Shown here: positions 21,892 through 29,713 of the stretch, piece after piece | Position numbering within the stretch: position 1 is the stretch's first letter | How the letters are laid out: every line of letters starts with the position of its first letter | From: JAFMIT01 sp049421205 | Lineage (GTDB): Bacteria > Actinomycetota > Actinomycetes > S36-B12 > UBA5976 | DNA length: 29,900 nt | Assembly: GCA_049421205.1 (NCBI GenBank) | Contig: JBMSMQ010000010.1 | Coordinates: 1-29,900, forward strand | Direction: 5' to 3' | Translations under genes and position numbers: made by a program | Notes under the pieces: generated by a model | The model's input: only the letters and a program-made list of their open reading frames with translations | What the model was told of the DNA's origin: nothing | The model's database searches: none

Positions 21892-22584
21892 ATGACAAAC
21901 CGAGATAGTCAATCAAGATTCCTGAATGACTATGCCAAAGTTCGGGTGGATTACAGTGGCCAGACGTTGAATGAAACGGACTTGCTATCTCATCCATTGG
22001 GACAGTTTGAGGCGTGGTATCACGAAGTTGTCGAACTCGGTTTACCAGAGCCAAATGCAATGGTGTTAAGCACTGCTAATTCAAATGGGAAAGTGTCTGC
22101 ACGCCATGTATTACTCAAAGATGTCGATGAGCGTGGGTTCATATTCTTCTCAAATTACAAGTCTGATAAGGCTCGCGATATTGGCTCCAATCCACACGTT
22201 GCACTTACCTTTAGTTGGATTGCAATCTTTCGGCAGGTACTGGTAGGTGGGGCGTGTGAAAAGTTGAGTGAGGCGGAATCCGTTGCCTATTTCAGCACTC
22301 GACCTCGCGGTGCTCAAATCGCGGCACATGCAAGTCATCAATCCGAGATTCTGAGCTCGCGCTTCGAACTTGAAAATCGATATGAAGAATTAGAAAAGGT
22401 ATTTGCAGGTCGAGATATTCCAAAGCCAGAGCATTGGGGAGGGTATCTTGTTATACCTGAGAGCATAGAGTTTTGGTCAGGTCGATCGTCTCGTCTTCAC
22501 GACAGAGTGCGGTTTGTTTCACAAAAACTTCAACCCAATTTATCAACAAGTGACGATTGGGTAATCGAAAGACGTTCTCCCTAA
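21892..22584 (+). CDS. pdxH: Pyridoxamine 5'-phosphate oxidase
   Basis: A 230-aa FMN-dependent oxidase converting pyridoxine or pyridoxamine phosphate to pyridoxal 5'-phosphate. Family marks: the N-terminal DYAKVRVDYSG, PNAMVLSTANSNGKVSARHVLLKD, the FMN-site block FIFFSNYKSDKARDI, RQVLVGG, YFSTRPRGAQIAAHAS, and the C-terminal WGGYLVIPESIEFWSGRSSRLHDR with the substrate-binding Arg/His. The ATG at 21892 is chosen: a longer in-frame ORF from 21727 would run antisense into serC, and the family begins near the RVDY segment. It is divergent from serC and convergent with phr, sharing the CTAA tetranucleotide for both stops. Confidence 0.95.
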   Translation: MTNRDSQSRFLNDYAKVRVDYSGQTLNETDLLSHPLGQFEAWYHEVVELGLPEPNAMVLSTANSNGKVSARHVLLKDVDERGFIFFSNYKSDKARDIGSNPHVALTFSWIAIFRQVLVGGACEKLSEAESVAYFSTRPRGAQIAAHASHQSEILSSRFELENRYEELEKVFAGRDIPKPEHWGGYLVIPESIEFWSGRSSRLHDRVRFVSQKLQPNLSTSDDWVIERRSP

Positions 22585-23939
22585 GACTTTTTAATTGCGT
22601 TATAACGAGCGAGAGACTCATCGCGTTCAACCGAATGGTCAACGATTCGCTCTGGGTAACCTTTGGAGTAGCCATCGAGCAACAACCATGGTTCGTGAAC
22701 TTGGCCACCATCGATATGTCGAAGTTCAGGTATGTATTTACGAACATACTCACCATCTGGATCGAATTTTTGACCTTGGGCGGTGGGGTTAAAGATTCTG
22801 AAATAAGGTGCCGCATCAGTACCGCATCCTGCAGTCCACTGCCACCCATGTTGATTACTTGCAAGATCAGCATCAAGAAGTAAATTAAAGAACCATTCGG
22901 CACCGATTTGCCATTCAAGGTGAAGGTCTTTTACCAGAAAAGATGCAGTGACCATTCTGACTCGGTTATGCATCCAACCCTCTTTGAGAAGTTGTCTCAT
23001 ACCCGCATCGACAAATGGATATCCAGTTCTTCCCGCTTTCCATGCCTCAAAACGCTCATCAGCGAGCTTGCCGCTGTCATACTTCATATTCTTAAATGCT
23101 GGGTTGAGATACTCGATATCGCTCGTAGGGTAGTGAAAGAGCACATCTGCATAAAACTCACGCCACGCTAATTCTTTTCGATAGTGCTCTTCGCCAGCTG
23201 AGTCACCAAGGCGAGCAAGCAGTGTGCGAGGATGGATTTCTCCCCATTTCAGTGCAATGCTGAGTTTCGATGTGCCATCAAGATCTGCTCTATCTCGAAG
23301 GTCTTTGTAGTCGACCACTGCACGTTTTAAAAATTCATTGGCTTTATTCAATGCTGAAGCCTCACCTGCATCAGCAGGCGTCATATCTTTAGGATATTCA
23401 ACATCTAGATATCCATGACTTTCAAACTTTAGAAAACTCTTTGGAAGCGTGTATGAAAAAGGTGATGTCCATCCATACTTCAACCATCCTTTATAAAAAG
23501 GCGTGTACACCCGATAGTTTGTGCCATCGTCTTTCAGCACTTTTCCTGGTTCAACAGCATAGATTGATCCAACTGTTACAAGTTCAATTCCATGTTTTTG
23601 TAGCTCCTTAGCAACTTTCTTATCACGTGCCATTCCTCTTCGCGTAAAGTCTTTATGGCAAAAGACTTTCTCAACCCCGAGCCCAACCGCCACCTTGATA
23701 ACTTCTTCTTCGGGTTTTCCGTGACGAATAATGAGTGAATCATTCAAGTCGCTATTCAGTGATTTGAGTGAATTCATCAAGTAATGCTGTTTTGCATTTC
23801 CCCAGCCTGGCCAAAGTTCATCATCAATCATGATCATTGCCCCGAGGAAATCACCTGAAGAAAATTCAATAGCGCTCGCAAGTGCTTCATTGTCGGTGAT
23901 TCTCAAATCTCGGCGAAACCACATCAAGGCTTTAGGCAT
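22581..23939 (-). CDS. phr: Class I deoxyribodipyrimidine photolyase
   Basis: A 452-aa light-driven DNA repair enzyme that splits cyclobutane pyrimidine dimers using reduced FAD. The N-terminal antenna-binding Rossmann domain begins ALMWFRRDLRITDN; the C-terminal helical FAD domain carries LAWREFYADVL, GRTGYPFVDAGMRQL, GWMHNRVRM, DADLASNQHGWQWTAG and YFRIFNPTAQGQKFD, all diagnostic. The ATG at 23939 is preferred over TTG at 23945. It starts 18 nt after the trmB stop and could be co-transcribed, but TAGGCT lies 6 nt before the ATG, so a separate leaderless start is possible. A photolyase fits an organism of sunlit surface water. Confidence 0.96.
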   Translation of the reverse strand: MPKALMWFRRDLRITDNEALASAIEFSSGDFLGAMIMIDDELWPGWGNAKQHYLMNSLKSLNSDLNDSLIIRHGKPEEEVIKVAVGLGVEKVFCHKDFTRRGMARDKKVAKELQKHGIELVTVGSIYAVEPGKVLKDDGTNYRVYTPFYKGWLKYGWTSPFSYTLPKSFLKFESHGYLDVEYPKDMTPADAGEASALNKANEFLKRAVVDYKDLRDRADLDGTSKLSIALKWGEIHPRTLLARLGDSAGEEHYRKELAWREFYADVLFHYPTSDIEYLNPAFKNMKYDSGKLADERFEAWKAGRTGYPFVDAGMRQLLKEGWMHNRVRMVTASFLVKDLHLEWQIGAEWFFNLLLDADLASNQHGWQWTAGCGTDAAPYFRIFNPTAQGQKFDPDGEYVRKYIPELRHIDGGQVHEPWLLLDGYSKGYPERIVDHSVERDESLARYNAIKKS

Positions 23940-23945
23940 ACCCAA

Positions 23946-23951
23946 AGCCTA
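23946..23951 (-). promoter_or_regulatory. Putative -10 of a leaderless mRNA (phr)
   Basis: On the minus strand TAGGCT ends 6 nt before the ATG at 23939. It overlaps the gap after trmB, so an internal promoter is possible. Confidence 0.35.
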
Positions 23952-23957
23952 GAGTGT

Positions 23958-24617
23958 TCAGAGGCGACAAGCGACTAGGTCCGTAATCCTTCTGCCAGCA
24001 GTAATTCCGCGCATCTCAAACTTAGTCTTTGGACGTTGTTCTGGTTTGCAAAGTTCACTTTCCTTTACCAAAGTCCACGCGGGATGCTTAGTAATGAGTT
24101 CCTTACACATCTCTGCGTAATCATCCCAGTCTGTTGCGATATGCAGTGATCCCCCAACTTTTACTTTATCTGCAAGCAGTGTGAGATTCTCAGCACTGAT
24201 AAATCGTCGCTTGTAATGTCGTTTCTTCGGCCAAGGGTCCGGAAAAAAGAGCCGAAGTGCATCCACTGAGCCATCGAGAATCTTTTCTTCAAGAACTGAG
24301 ATTGCATCTGCCTCAAGTATTTTTACATTCTCAATATTATGTTCATTCAAAGAGGCAATGAGTCTGCCGATACCTGGAGTATGGAGATCAAGTGCAAGAA
24401 CTGCAGAGTCAGGTTGTAGTTCTGCTAGTTGCCACGTTGCTTCCCCCATTCCAAATCCAACCTCCACGATGAAATACTTCTTTTTAAGCGTCGAAGCGAG
24501 ATTGATAGGGGAGAGATCTTGATCAAGCAGGAATTTGGGTGCGTGATGCAGCAGCGCTTCTTCCTGCAGTGGAGTAATGCGACTTCGTCGAAGTTTGTAG
24601 GTCCGTATGGTTCTCAT
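23958..24617 (-). CDS. trmB: tRNA (guanine-N7)-methyltransferase
   Basis: A 219-aa SAM-dependent enzyme that makes m7G46 in the variable loop of tRNAs. The SAM-binding motif VEVGFGMGE (51-59) is followed by ALDLHTPGIGRL, and the family signature FFPDPWPKKRHYKRRF lies at about 124-139; TDWDDYAEMC and TKFEMRG complete the set. Length is standard. Its ATG overlaps the stop of the upstream EamA gene by one base (TAATG), indicating translational coupling in the MFS-EamA-trmB-phr unit. Confidence 0.96.
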   Translation of the reverse strand: MRTIRTYKLRRSRITPLQEEALLHHAPKFLLDQDLSPINLASTLKKKYFIVEVGFGMGEATWQLAELQPDSAVLALDLHTPGIGRLIASLNEHNIENVKILEADAISVLEEKILDGSVDALRLFFPDPWPKKRHYKRRFISAENLTLLADKVKVGGSLHIATDWDDYAEMCKELITKHPAWTLVKESELCKPEQRPKTKFEMRGITAGRRITDLVACRL

Positions 24618-25510
24618 TACACACCTTGGTGTGGATTTGCAAGATCACTCACAGCTTCACTTTTGCCACGTGGCGCTAATTCGACAAGATAAATTGCAAT
24701 CAAGATCAAAAGTCCACCGATCACAATTCTCCACGTCAAAATATCCCCAGCGACTAGAACTCCAAAAATACCTGCAAAGACGGGCTCAAAACTCAAGATA
24801 ACAGCAGCGCGAGTCGGGTCCATATGTGATTGTGCCCAGGTTTGAATGAAGAACGCAATCGCGCTTGCAAATACTGCTAAAAAGATAATTGCAATCCAGA
24901 CTTCTATGTTTGGTGGTGTTTGATATCCATCAAAGATGAGCCCTGACACAACAAAAATGACCATCACAGTTCCAACTTGAACGATCGCAATACTGAATGC
25001 ATTAGTGGTCGTGGCCCAACGCGATAACCACATAATCTGAAAACTAAAGAATGCGGCTCCAAGTAACGTCCAAATTTCACCAATTCCAAAACTCCATCCC
25101 TTGAGCGAAATTGTCGCAAGCCCGATTGTTGCGATGATGACACCGACCCAAGCGCTTGGGGCAATCTTGAGCCGATAAACAATTCCAGCAGCAATTGGGG
25201 TGAGAACCACAAACATCCCCGTAATGAATCCTGAAACAGTTGCAGATGTGAAAAGCAAGCCGTAAGTCTGCGTGATGTATCCAAGGGCCAGTGCAATTCC
25301 AATCCAAAGCCCAAAGCGAAATGTTTGCCCATCCATAATGAGTGCTCGTGGGCGCATTGCAATCATCACGAGTAAAGCAATCACAAACCGCCAACCCATA
25401 AACATCAGCATCGACATTTGCTCAATACCATCTTGAACAACCACGAAGGTACTACCCCAGATTGCTGTTGCAAAGATCAAGAGCCAAAAGGCAAGTTTGC
25501 TTGATTTCAT
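24617..25510 (-). CDS. EamA/DMT-family membrane transporter
   Basis: A 297-aa permease with ten predicted membrane helices arranged as two EamA repeats of about 145 residues (first repeat starting AIWGSTFVVVQ, second near WTLLGAAFFSFQ). The drug/metabolite transporter superfamily exports or imports amino acids, metabolites or drugs; substrate cannot be told from sequence. It overlaps the upstream MFS gene by 4 nt (ATGA) and trmB downstream by 1 nt. Two unrelated transporters coupled to trmB suggest an operon formed by genome packing rather than a pathway. Confidence 0.92.
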   Translation of the reverse strand: MKSSKLAFWLLIFATAIWGSTFVVVQDGIEQMSMLMFMGWRFVIALLVMIAMRPRALIMDGQTFRFGLWIGIALALGYITQTYGLLFTSATVSGFITGMFVVLTPIAAGIVYRLKIAPSAWVGVIIATIGLATISLKGWSFGIGEIWTLLGAAFFSFQIMWLSRWATTTNAFSIAIVQVGTVMVIFVVSGLIFDGYQTPPNIEVWIAIIFLAVFASAIAFFIQTWAQSHMDPTRAAVILSFEPVFAGIFGVLVAGDILTWRIVIGGLLILIAIYLVELAPRGKSEAVSDLANPHQGV

Positions 25511-26688
25511 TTCACATCAATCACTTCTGCTCGAGCTGCAACAAACGTGAGCGCAAATTGCATCAACATGAAACTTGAAAATACTAAGAGTGCAATTGTC
25601 CAGTTGTAGGCACCGATGACACCAATGAGATAGGAGAACACTGCGGCAATGAAATATCCAACTCCTTGTGCAAAACTTGAAAGTGAGGTTGTGACTGCTG
25701 GATTCGAAGCCCTGAGGGTAATCACATTCAATATCAATGGAAACGCAGAACCGAGTCCAATTCCCATCAACAAAATCCAGAACAGTGTGAATGTTGTTTC
25801 AAATAGCGCAAGCCCAACGATTCCAGCGAATGCGCTCAAGCTTGAAATGATGAGTGCATTTTTGGAATTACCAAAAACTCGCAAAATTGCGGGCATAAAA
25901 ATCCCCATCGGAATTCCAATGAGTGTCATTAATGCTAAGAAATTTCCGGCGGTGACTGCCGAGAAATTGAGAGTTTGCAATATTGTTGGAAGCCATGCCA
26001 AGGTGGCATAGAAACCAATTGATTGGGTTCCAAAGAGAAGTCCTATTGCCCACACATCTCGATTTCGAAAAAGTGACATCATCGGAACACTCTCAACCGA
26101 TTGCTTGACGCCACGATGAAGTTGTGTGCTCCAAAGCATGATCGCAACAACTGCGGGAAGCACCCAAATCTCGAGCGAGAATTGCCAGGTCTGACTTTGT
26201 GCTACGGGCACAGCAACACTTGCAGAGAGGGCTGCGAATGATGCCATCGCTGTGGTGTAGACGCCTGTCATCAGACTTATCTTCTGTGGAAATTCTTCTT
26301 TGACGAATGTCGGTATGACCGCATTCAAGAGTGCGATAGCCACGCTAATCACAACAGTTCCAGCCATAAGGCCAGTTATTGAAAAGTTCACTCGTACGAA
26401 AATGCCAAGTGCAATTGCAATGAGTAACACCCAGACACCGAGTCGAACTCCAAACGTTGACACGAATTTCGGTGCGAAAAAGGCAAGAACGCCGAAGCAC
26501 AGAATTGGAATTGTGGTGAGCCACCCGACGAGAGAGGTTGAAAGATCAAGTTGTGAACGAATCTCAGGAAGCAGTGGTCCGATTTGCGCTATAGGTGGAC
26601 GCATAATGGCTACAACCGCGATAAGCGCAATGAGTTTGATGAGCGTTGAGCGCATGAGATCCAGTTCTAGGTTGAGGTGAGCAAGCAT
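25507..26688 (-). CDS. MFS transporter, CynX/NimT-like
   Basis: A 393-aa major facilitator permease with 12 predicted helices, close to the CynX/NimT (cyanate permease-like) branch. Marks: ALIAVVAIMRPPIAQIGPLLPEI in helix 1, LSTSLVGWLTTIPIL in helix 2, and the duplicated second half beginning FRNRDVWAIGLLFGTQS. Substrate unknown. Start is uncertain: ATG at 26688 (used here) or ATG at 26655, which would begin MRSTLIKL right at the first helix; neither has a clear Shine-Dalgarno. It heads the minus-strand unit MFS-EamA-trmB-phr and is divergent from the small zinc-ribbon gene. Confidence 0.88.
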   Translation of the reverse strand: MLAHLNLELDLMRSTLIKLIALIAVVAIMRPPIAQIGPLLPEIRSQLDLSTSLVGWLTTIPILCFGVLAFFAPKFVSTFGVRLGVWVLLIAIALGIFVRVNFSITGLMAGTVVISVAIALLNAVIPTFVKEEFPQKISLMTGVYTTAMASFAALSASVAVPVAQSQTWQFSLEIWVLPAVVAIMLWSTQLHRGVKQSVESVPMMSLFRNRDVWAIGLLFGTQSIGFYATLAWLPTILQTLNFSAVTAGNFLALMTLIGIPMGIFMPAILRVFGNSKNALIISSLSAFAGIVGLALFETTFTLFWILLMGIGLGSAFPLILNVITLRASNPAVTTSLSSFAQGVGYFIAAVFSYLIGVIGAYNWTIALLVFSSFMLMQFALTFVAARAEVIDVK

Positions 26689-26738
26689 AGATGCTTTATC
26701 TTGACGAGCCCCCCGTTCATTGAACAGAGCTATTTATT

Positions 26739-26744
26739 TATGCT
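26739..26744 (+). promoter_or_regulatory. Putative -10 of a leaderless mRNA (zinc-ribbon-like protein)
   Basis: TATGCT ends 6 nt before the ATG at 26751 and right next to an alternative ATG at 26745. It supports 26751 as the start. Confidence 0.45.
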
Positions 26745-26750
26745 ATGAGT

Positions 26751-26918
26751 ATGTGTAGTCAAATAGCGTGCAGAAAATGTGGTAAGCCAACTTGGAGTGG
26801 TTGTGGTCAGCACATCGAAGAAGCACTTCGCGGAATCCCAAAGTCCCAGCGTTGCCAAGGACATGAGAACGAACCATCAAACGGAATCTTCAAACGACTT
26901 TTCGGCAAGAAGAATTAA
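26751..26918 (+). CDS. Small conserved Cys-rich (zinc-ribbon-like) actinobacterial protein
   Basis: A 55-aa protein beginning MCSQIACRKCGKPTWSGCGQ. It carries CRKC, a further Cys in SGCGQH and a Cys/His pair in RCQGH, a probable zinc site, followed by a basic tail (FKRLFGKKN). I recognise this as a widespread small actinobacterial protein of unknown function whose members begin MCR and share CGKxTWxGCGxH. The ATG at 26751 is preferred over 26745 because the family starts there and TATGCT lies 6 nt before it. Its TAA overlaps, as TTAA, the stop of the convergent Pr6Pr gene. Confidence 0.88.
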   Translation: MCSQIACRKCGKPTWSGCGQHIEEALRGIPKSQRCQGHENEPSNGIFKRLFGKKN

Positions 26919-27613
26919 CGCGCTATTCGTTCTACTACTTTCTCATACGCAAGTAACAAAGCGCTAATTATGAGCGCGAAGACAAGTATTTGAAGTATGA
27001 ATGCAATCACATTCCCAAGACCATTCGTGATGACATCAAAAAATGGATATGGGTACGCGCTTATAACAGCACCACGAACTAATACGACGCTTGCCCAGAT
27101 GATGGGTAGCACCATTGCATCAGCAACTGTTCGTAAGCTCAAAAGTTTTCTTGGACCAACAAGCAAGAAAACAAGAAGTGTGACAATTGGATTGATGATA
27201 TGTTGCAGTGAGTTGGAAACTGCGTCCCATCCAACCTTGTCGCCTTCTGCAAGCAAGAGGTTGTAAACGATGCCAGTAATGACAATCATCAATACGCTAT
27301 CCAGTCTCAATGCTCGCCAGATTCGACCTTTCAAATTCTGCAGCAAAAATACCTCTGGTTTCAGCACCAACATCAACATCACAATTGCCACAGTGATGTT
27401 ACTGAGAATTGTGAAATAACCAATCCAATCAAAGAATCGTTCCCATACTTGATCCACACCGTTTGGATTGTTACCAATAATTGTCGGCTCTGTGAGGTCG
27501 ACAGTGTCAACGTAATAACCAACGAACATAAGAGAGAATGAAACGCCTACCGCAGCAAGTGCTACGAGCGCATTGAGACCAATCAGGAGCCTCTGGAAAG
27601 GGGTTTGAATCAT
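26915..27613 (-). CDS. Pr6Pr family membrane protein
   Basis: A 232-aa membrane protein with six predicted helices matching the Pr6Pr family. Family marks are the segment RFFDWIGYFTILSNITVA after the first extracytoplasmic loop, LQHIINPIVTLLVFLLVGPR with the conserved His, and YPYPFFDV near helix 5. The function is not established. The start codon ATG at 27613 is preceded 6 nt upstream by TACACT, and no Shine-Dalgarno is present, so the mRNA is probably leaderless. Confidence 0.85.
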   Translation of the reverse strand: MIQTPFQRLLIGLNALVALAAVGVSFSLMFVGYYVDTVDLTEPTIIGNNPNGVDQVWERFFDWIGYFTILSNITVAIVMLMLVLKPEVFLLQNLKGRIWRALRLDSVLMIVITGIVYNLLLAEGDKVGWDAVSNSLQHIINPIVTLLVFLLVGPRKLLSLRTVADAMVLPIIWASVVLVRGAVISAYPYPFFDVITNGLGNVIAFILQILVFALIISALLLAYEKVVERIAR

Positions 27614-27619
27614 GGCTTC

Positions 27620-27647
27620 AGTGTAGAACTGACACGGGTCTATTCAA
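27620..27647 (-). promoter_or_regulatory. Promoter of a probably leaderless mRNA (Pr6Pr gene)
   Basis: On the minus strand TTGAAT (27647-27642), 16 nt, then TACACT (27625-27620), ending 6 nt before the ATG at 27613. This is the best-supported leaderless start in the window because both hexamers are present. Confidence 0.6.
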
Positions 27648-27693
27648 GGGATTGGCCACTGAGTATCTTTTGCCCTCTACGAGAGGAATCACA

Positions 27694-29655
27694 ATGACCA
27701 TTGCTCCAGGACTCGACTCCTCGGGAGTCGACAAGGAAATCCGACCACAAGATGACCTTTTCCGGCACGTAAACGGTACGTGGTTGAAGGAGTTTGAAAT
27801 CCCTTCTGACCAGGCTGTCTATGGGTCTTTCTACAAACTTCGAGATGACTCTGAAAACGCTGTTCGCGATATTTTGGAAGCTGCAAGTTCTTCACCATCG
27901 AATGACCTTGAAAAACAAATTGGCGACATGTTCGCATCCTTCATGGATGAAAAGGCTGTGAACTCACTTGGGTATGAGCCAATCAAGAAAGATCTCGAAA
28001 GAGCACTCTCCATCGAACTTAATGAACTTTCGAAAACCCTTGGAGAATATTCATCACAAGGAATTTCGGGTTTCTTTGGCTGGTATGTTGATAACGATCC
28101 TGGAAACCCGCAACGCTATCTTGTGAATCTCTACCAAGGTGGACTTGGCTTACCAGATGAATCGTATTATCGAGATGACAAATACAAGCAGTTCACCGAG
28201 CAATATATTCCCTACATCGCAAAAATGTTCAATCTTGCTGGATTCTCAGAAACTGAAAGTTTCAGTATCGCTGAAAAGATTTTTGCCTTTGAAAAAGATC
28301 TCGCAAGTGTTCATTGGGAAGTTGTGAACTTACGTGATGCAGAAAAGACATATAACTTACGTACTCTTGAGCAGGTTCAATCACTTGCACCAAATTTCAA
28401 CTTTACTGACTGGATGAGTGGGGCAGAGTTACCATCGAATTTCCTCCAAGAAGCCGTTGTGATGACTCCCTCGTATTTTGAAGGAATGAGCAACCTTCTC
28501 ACTTCGGAAAACCTTGAGTCAATTCGTTATTGGCTATCGTGGCAGGTTATCAATTCGGCCGCCCCTTTTTTGAGTGATGAGTTCGTGAATGCTCGCTTTG
28601 ATTTCTATGGAAAGACGTTGACAGGCCAACCTGAACTCAAAGCACGCTGGAAGCGTGCTGTTGCTTCAGCCGAATCAACGCTTGGTGAAGCCATCGGTCA
28701 AATTTATGTGAAGAAGCACTTCCCGGAGTCTGCAAAAGCACGTATGGATGAACTAGTGGGGTGGCTGGTTGAAGCGTATCGGGAGAGTATCTCGAATCTT
28801 GACTGGATGAGCGATGAGACAAAAACCAAAGCACTCGAAAAACTCGGCAAATTTAATCCAAAAATTGGATATCCGAATAAATGGAAAGACTATTCAGATC
28901 TTGTGATTAAACGGGATGACTTGATTGGTAATCTCCGACGAGCAAATGCCTGGTATGTGAAAGAACAAGCAAAGAAAATTGGTGCACCTTTAGACCGGGA
29001 CGAATGGTTTATGACACCTCAGACTGTCAATGCCTACTACAACCCAGGATTCAACGAAATTGTGTTTCCAGCGGCAATCCTGCAGCCACCATTTTTCAAT
29101 CTCGATGCTGACGATGCAGTGAACTTCGCTGCAATCGGTGCTGTGATTGGTCATGAGATTGGACACGGATTTGATGATCAAGGATCGAAATACGATGGCG
29201 ATGGAGCGTTAAAGTCTTGGTGGACCGAAGAAGATCGATCACGATTTGAAGATCGAACTCGTATTCTCATTGAACAATACGGCGAACTCGTGCCAGTTGG
29301 GCTTGATAGCGAATACAAAGTCAATGGTGAGCTCACCATTGGCGAAAACATTGGAGATCTCGGTGGCATCATGATTGCCTACAAGGCTTACATTATGAGT
29401 CTTCAAGGAAAAGAACCTCCGGTGATTAATGGAGTGAGCGCTAATGAACGCTTCTTCTATTCCTGGGCACAGATCTGGCGAGGCAAGAGTAGAGATGCAA
29501 TCGCAATCCAAAGACTCGCAACCGATCCACATTCACCCGCGGAATTTCGATGCAATCAGGTCATCCGCAATTTTGATGTTTACTACAAAACATTTGGAGT
29601 TTCGGAAGATGACTCAATGTGGCTATCACCTGAAAAACGCGTCACGATTTGGTAA
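27694..29655 (+). CDS. pepO: M13-family zinc metallopeptidase (neprilysin/PepO-like)
   Basis: A 653-aa M13 endopeptidase that cleaves peptides of moderate size. Zinc motif VIGHEIGHGFDDQG places His487 and His491 as ligands and Glu488 as catalyst; the third ligand is Glu551 in GENIGDLGG. Earlier marks are RHVNGTWLKEFEIP at the N-terminus, NAYYNPGFNEIVFPAAILQPPFF before the zinc site, and the C-terminal end SPEKRVTIW. No signal peptide or membrane anchor is present, so it is likely cytoplasmic, as in many bacterial PepO enzymes. The ATG at 27694 is chosen over an in-frame TTG at 27652 because GAGAGGA lies 6 nt before it. Confidence 0.96.
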   Translation: MTIAPGLDSSGVDKEIRPQDDLFRHVNGTWLKEFEIPSDQAVYGSFYKLRDDSENAVRDILEAASSSPSNDLEKQIGDMFASFMDEKAVNSLGYEPIKKDLERALSIELNELSKTLGEYSSQGISGFFGWYVDNDPGNPQRYLVNLYQGGLGLPDESYYRDDKYKQFTEQYIPYIAKMFNLAGFSETESFSIAEKIFAFEKDLASVHWEVVNLRDAEKTYNLRTLEQVQSLAPNFNFTDWMSGAELPSNFLQEAVVMTPSYFEGMSNLLTSENLESIRYWLSWQVINSAAPFLSDEFVNARFDFYGKTLTGQPELKARWKRAVASAESTLGEAIGQIYVKKHFPESAKARMDELVGWLVEAYRESISNLDWMSDETKTKALEKLGKFNPKIGYPNKWKDYSDLVIKRDDLIGNLRRANAWYVKEQAKKIGAPLDRDEWFMTPQTVNAYYNPGFNEIVFPAAILQPPFFNLDADDAVNFAAIGAVIGHEIGHGFDDQGSKYDGDGALKSWWTEEDRSRFEDRTRILIEQYGELVPVGLDSEYKVNGELTIGENIGDLGGIMIAYKAYIMSLQGKEPPVINGVSANERFFYSWAQIWRGKSRDAIAIQRLATDPHSPAEFRCNQVIRNFDVYYKTFGVSEDDSMWLSPEKRVTIW

Positions 29656-29685
29656 TTGTTAGCGTTTTATTAGCAAGTTGCGAAG

Positions 29686-29713
29686 TACCTCAAACTCACT
29701 AGAGTTTGAGGTA
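29686..29713. repeat. Perfect 12-bp inverted repeat covering a predicted -10 and start codon
   Basis: Arms TACCTCAAACTC (29686-29697) and GAGTTTGAGGTA (29702-29713) are exact reverse complements around ACTA. Outer arms CGAAG (29681-29685) and CTTCG (29719-29723) extend it imperfectly. It could be a repressor operator for the DUF305 gene or a T-less terminator for the upstream peptidase gene. Confidence 0.85.
29700..29705 (+). promoter_or_regulatory. Putative -10 of a leaderless mRNA (DUF305 gene)
   Basis: TAGAGT ends 7 nt before the ATG at 29713; TTGCGA (29678-29683) at 16 nt spacing is a possible -35. The -10 lies within the palindrome. Confidence 0.45.
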
